Positions 62,166-64,000 of a stretch of DNA of 64,000 nt are shown here, one piece after another (position 1 is the stretch's first letter; every line of letters starts with the position of its first letter). The stretch covers positions 84,182 to 148,181 of the forward strand of contig NZ_KE384121.1 of NCBI RefSeq assembly GCF_000424005.1, read 5' to 3'. Source of the DNA: Pseudobutyrivibrio ruminis CF1b. Lineage in GTDB: Bacteria > Bacillota > Clostridia > Lachnospirales > Lachnospiraceae. The notes beneath the pieces were generated by a model that did not search any database, was not told where the DNA came from, and saw only the letters and a list, made by a program, of their open reading frames with translations. The position numbers and the translations under genes were made by a program.

Positions 62166-64000
62166 TTAGTTTGGTGTTCCCTTTACAGTCTGAGTTGATG
62201 TTTCAGTTGCATTAGGATTTTCCTTCATAGTTCCATCTCCTGAAAGATATAAAGGAACATATGTGAGTGTTACAGTAAGTGTATCTACCTTAACCTCAGA
62301 AATATTAATTGAACCATTCTTTGGTATTGTTCCTGACTTACCAAGCTCAGCGATTTCATACTTGCACTCGCCATCATATGGATTTGGAATGCTGTAGCTG
62401 TATGTAACATCTTCCTTGCCCTTGCTGATTACAAGAGTAATGTTTGTGTTAGGTGTTACCTTCTCGCCTGCTTCGATAGACTGGCTTACAACAGAACCTG
62501 CAGGAACGTCCTCTGAGAACTCCTGGGTTGTGCTTGTAACAATAATCTGTGAGTTGCTAAGTGTCTGTGTAGCATCTGCCTGAGTCATACCAACAACACT
62601 AGGAACTGATACTGTTCCATCAGCAGATGAATCGCCTGAATCAGAACTTCCCGATTCTGACTTTCCTGAATTAGATGAACCATCAGAGCCTTCTACTGTA
62701 AGACGAAGTGTGTCACTAAGAGAGAATTCCTTTCCCTCTGGAACTGACTGCTCTGTAATAATTCCATCTTCAACATCATTGTTATCTTCATAAGATACAA
62801 CTACGTTCTTTTCTGTAAGTCCAAGTTCCTCAAGCTGCTTAAGAGCCTCTTCGTACTGTGTACCAACAAGATTAATCATTGTGACCTTCTTTGAACCAAA
62901 GTTGAAAAGGCCTACAAAATTACCAGCGATAACTACAAGGATTGCAACGATAGCGATAGCTGCAACGATACCTGAGATTGTAAGGATGCGATCCATCTTT
63001 GAATCTTCCTCTTCATCATCGTAATCGTCGTCATCGTAATATTCGTCATCATAGTACTCATCATCATAGTACTCGTCTTCATATTCATCGTTGAATGTAA
63101 GAGCCTCTGCTGCACGCTTTGTAAGAGTCTCCTCCTGCTCTGGTGTAACCTTGTGCATAACACGAGTCTGACCAAGATCTGACTCGACGATAGTAACGAA
63201 ATCTTCGTTAGGGCTGACGAGAGCTTTCTTTAAATCCATAAGCATGTCTGAAATAGTGGCATAACGTCTGTCTGCCTTTTTCATAGTAGCCTTAAGGATA
63301 ATTTTCTCAAGTGAAATAGGAAGGTCTGGTGCATAAGCGCTAGGTGCAACCATCTCCTCCTGAAGGTGCTGGATAGCAATAGCTACAGTGTTGTCGCCAT
63401 CAAATGGAACGCGGCCTGTAACCATCTCGTACATAACGATACCCAGTGAATAAATATCGCTCTTTCCATCTACGAAACCATTTCTAGCCTGCTCTGGTGA
63501 TGAATAATGAACAGAACCCATAACATCTGCATGGATAGTGTTTGAGCTTGCTGCGCGGGCAATACCAAAGTCTGTAACCTTAACCTTACCCTCTGTAGAA
63601 ATGATGATATTCTGTGGCTTAATGTCACGGTGAATGATGCCCTTCTGATGAGCAGCCTCAATACCACGACCAACCTGAATTGCAATAGAGATAGCCTCTT
63701 TGAAATTGAGCTGTCCCTTCTTCTCAATGTATGTCTTAAGAGTGATACCTTCTACATACTCCATAACGATGAAGTACATACCATTCTCAGAACCTACATC
63801 ATATATGTTAACGATATTTGGATGTTCAAGACCAGCTGCTGACTGAGCTTCTGTTCTGAACTTTGCTACGAAAGTAGCATCCTCGGAAAATTCTGGTTTT
63901 AAAATCTTAATAGCAACCTCGCGGCCAAGGATGTGATCCTTTGCGCGATATACATCAGACATTCCGCCTGAACCAACCTTGTCTATAATTTCATATCTAT
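62166..64000 (-). CDS. prkC: PASTA-domain Ser/Thr protein kinase (5' end outside window)
   Basis: The frame is open to the right edge (RYEIIDKVGSGGMSDVYRAK), so the true start lies beyond; about 611 residues are present. The kinase domain has VAIKIL, IIHRDIKPQNIII, TDFGIAR and SSPEQARNG. An acidic juxtamembrane tract with repeated YYDDE units precedes the membrane helix (IVAAIAIVAILVVIAG). Two PASTA domains (INLVGTQYEEALKQLEELG; VPSVVGMTQADATQTL) and a third, divergent extracellular domain follow. Such kinases sense muropeptides or lipid II and control growth. It heads the kinase-rsgA-rpe-thiN cluster. Confidence 0.97.
   Translation of the reverse strand, partial: RYEIIDKVGSGGMSDVYRAKDHILGREVAIKILKPEFSEDATFVAKFRTEAQSAAGLEHPNIVNIYDVGSENGMYFIVMEYVEGITLKTYIEKKGQLNFKEAISIAIQVGRGIEAAHQKGIIHRDIKPQNIIISTEGKVKVTDFGIARAASSNTIHADVMGSVHYSSPEQARNGFVDGKSDIYSLGIVMYEMVTGRVPFDGDNTVAIAIQHLQEEMVAPSAYAPDLPISLEKIILKATMKKADRRYATISDMLMDLKKALVSPNEDFVTIVESDLGQTRVMHKVTPEQEETLTKRAAEALTFNDEYEDEYYDDEYYDDEYYDDDDYDDEEEDSKMDRILTISGIVAAIAIVAILVVIAGNFVGLFNFGSKKVTMINLVGTQYEEALKQLEELGLTEKNVVVSYEDNNDVEDGIITEQSVPEGKEFSLSDTLRLTVEGSDGSSNSGKSESGSSDSGDSSADGTVSVPSVVGMTQADATQTLSNSQIIVTSTTQEFSEDVPAGSVVSQSIEAGEKVTPNTNITLVISKGKEDVTYSYSIPNPYDGECKYEIAELGKSGTIPKNGSINISEVKVDTLTVTLTYVPLYLSGDGTMKENPNATETSTQTVKGTPN

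Overview
The window reads as chromosomal DNA from an AT-rich, Gram-positive, fibre-degrading anaerobe of the Lachnospiraceae, most likely Butyrivibrio or Pseudobutyrivibrio. The assignment is inference. It rests on a Lachnospiraceae-style Cas12a, a GlgC/GlgD glycogen pair, a PASTA kinase-rsgA-rpe-thiN cluster, an FMN riboswitch over ribD-ribE-ribBA-ribH, L-lactate dehydrogenase, and several large secreted proteins built from CBM, ricin, LamG, BIG2, PL1 and GH43 modules.

Layout. 0-4.6 kb (minus): a promoter, a HigB-type toxin, a HigA-type antitoxin and an apparently intact cas12a in one tight operon, followed by what looks like a frameshifted, truncated start of cas4. No CRISPR array, cas1 or cas2 is visible; they could lie left of the window. 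4.8-8.8 kb: a secreted pectate lyase with ricin-type modules, and an ABC-F ATPase with a possible leader attenuator. 8.9-10.3 kb: a DUF4160/DUF2442-HTH pair, an unlisted 42-residue membrane protein, and a 308-bp array of TTACGGGT/ACCCGTAA sites, mostly at 31-bp steps and in alternating orientation. 10.3-15 kb: a BIG2 surface protein, a small XRE regulator and a CBM-only secreted protein. 15-26.4 kb: pyruvate kinase, then a two-gene operon for a 2288-residue multi-GH43 enzyme and a membrane-anchored LamG protein. 26.5-29 kb: glgC-glgD. 29-40.7 kb: a tRNA-Glu, then a sugar region with NUDIX, an AGE-family isomerase, HAD, a monosaccharide ABC transporter (chvE, mmsA, mmsB), a ROK regulator, xylulokinase and a fucose/arabinose-isomerase-like protein. 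40.7-44.4 kb: riboflavin operon. 44.5-52.9 kb: tRNA-Lys(CTT), AraC, GNAT, membrane peptidase, DUF6273 protein, SprT-like protein, shikimate kinase, radical SAM, CPBP protein and lactate dehydrogenase. 53.0-55.7 kb: an accessory patch with a Phd/ParE-type module, an XRE-membrane regulator with repeated operators and a DUF3791/DUF3990 three-gene module. It abuts a six-tRNA operon. 56.5-59.1 kb: a zinc/cadmium-type efflux operon. 59.2-64 kb: SGNH hydrolase and thiN-rpe-rsgA-PASTA kinase; the kinase runs off the right edge.

How it fits together. The secreted pectate lyase and GH43 proteins plausibly release arabinose, xylose and related sugars. The ChvE-type transporter imports monosaccharides, the FucI-like isomerase and XylB convert pentose to xylulose 5-phosphate, Rpe feeds the pentose phosphate pathway, and pyruvate kinase and lactate dehydrogenase finish fermentation. 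The most unusual parts are the toxin-antitoxin-led cas12a operon with decayed cas4, and the phased inverted-site array near 10 kb. All coordinates and motifs were read by eye; no database search or folding program was run.
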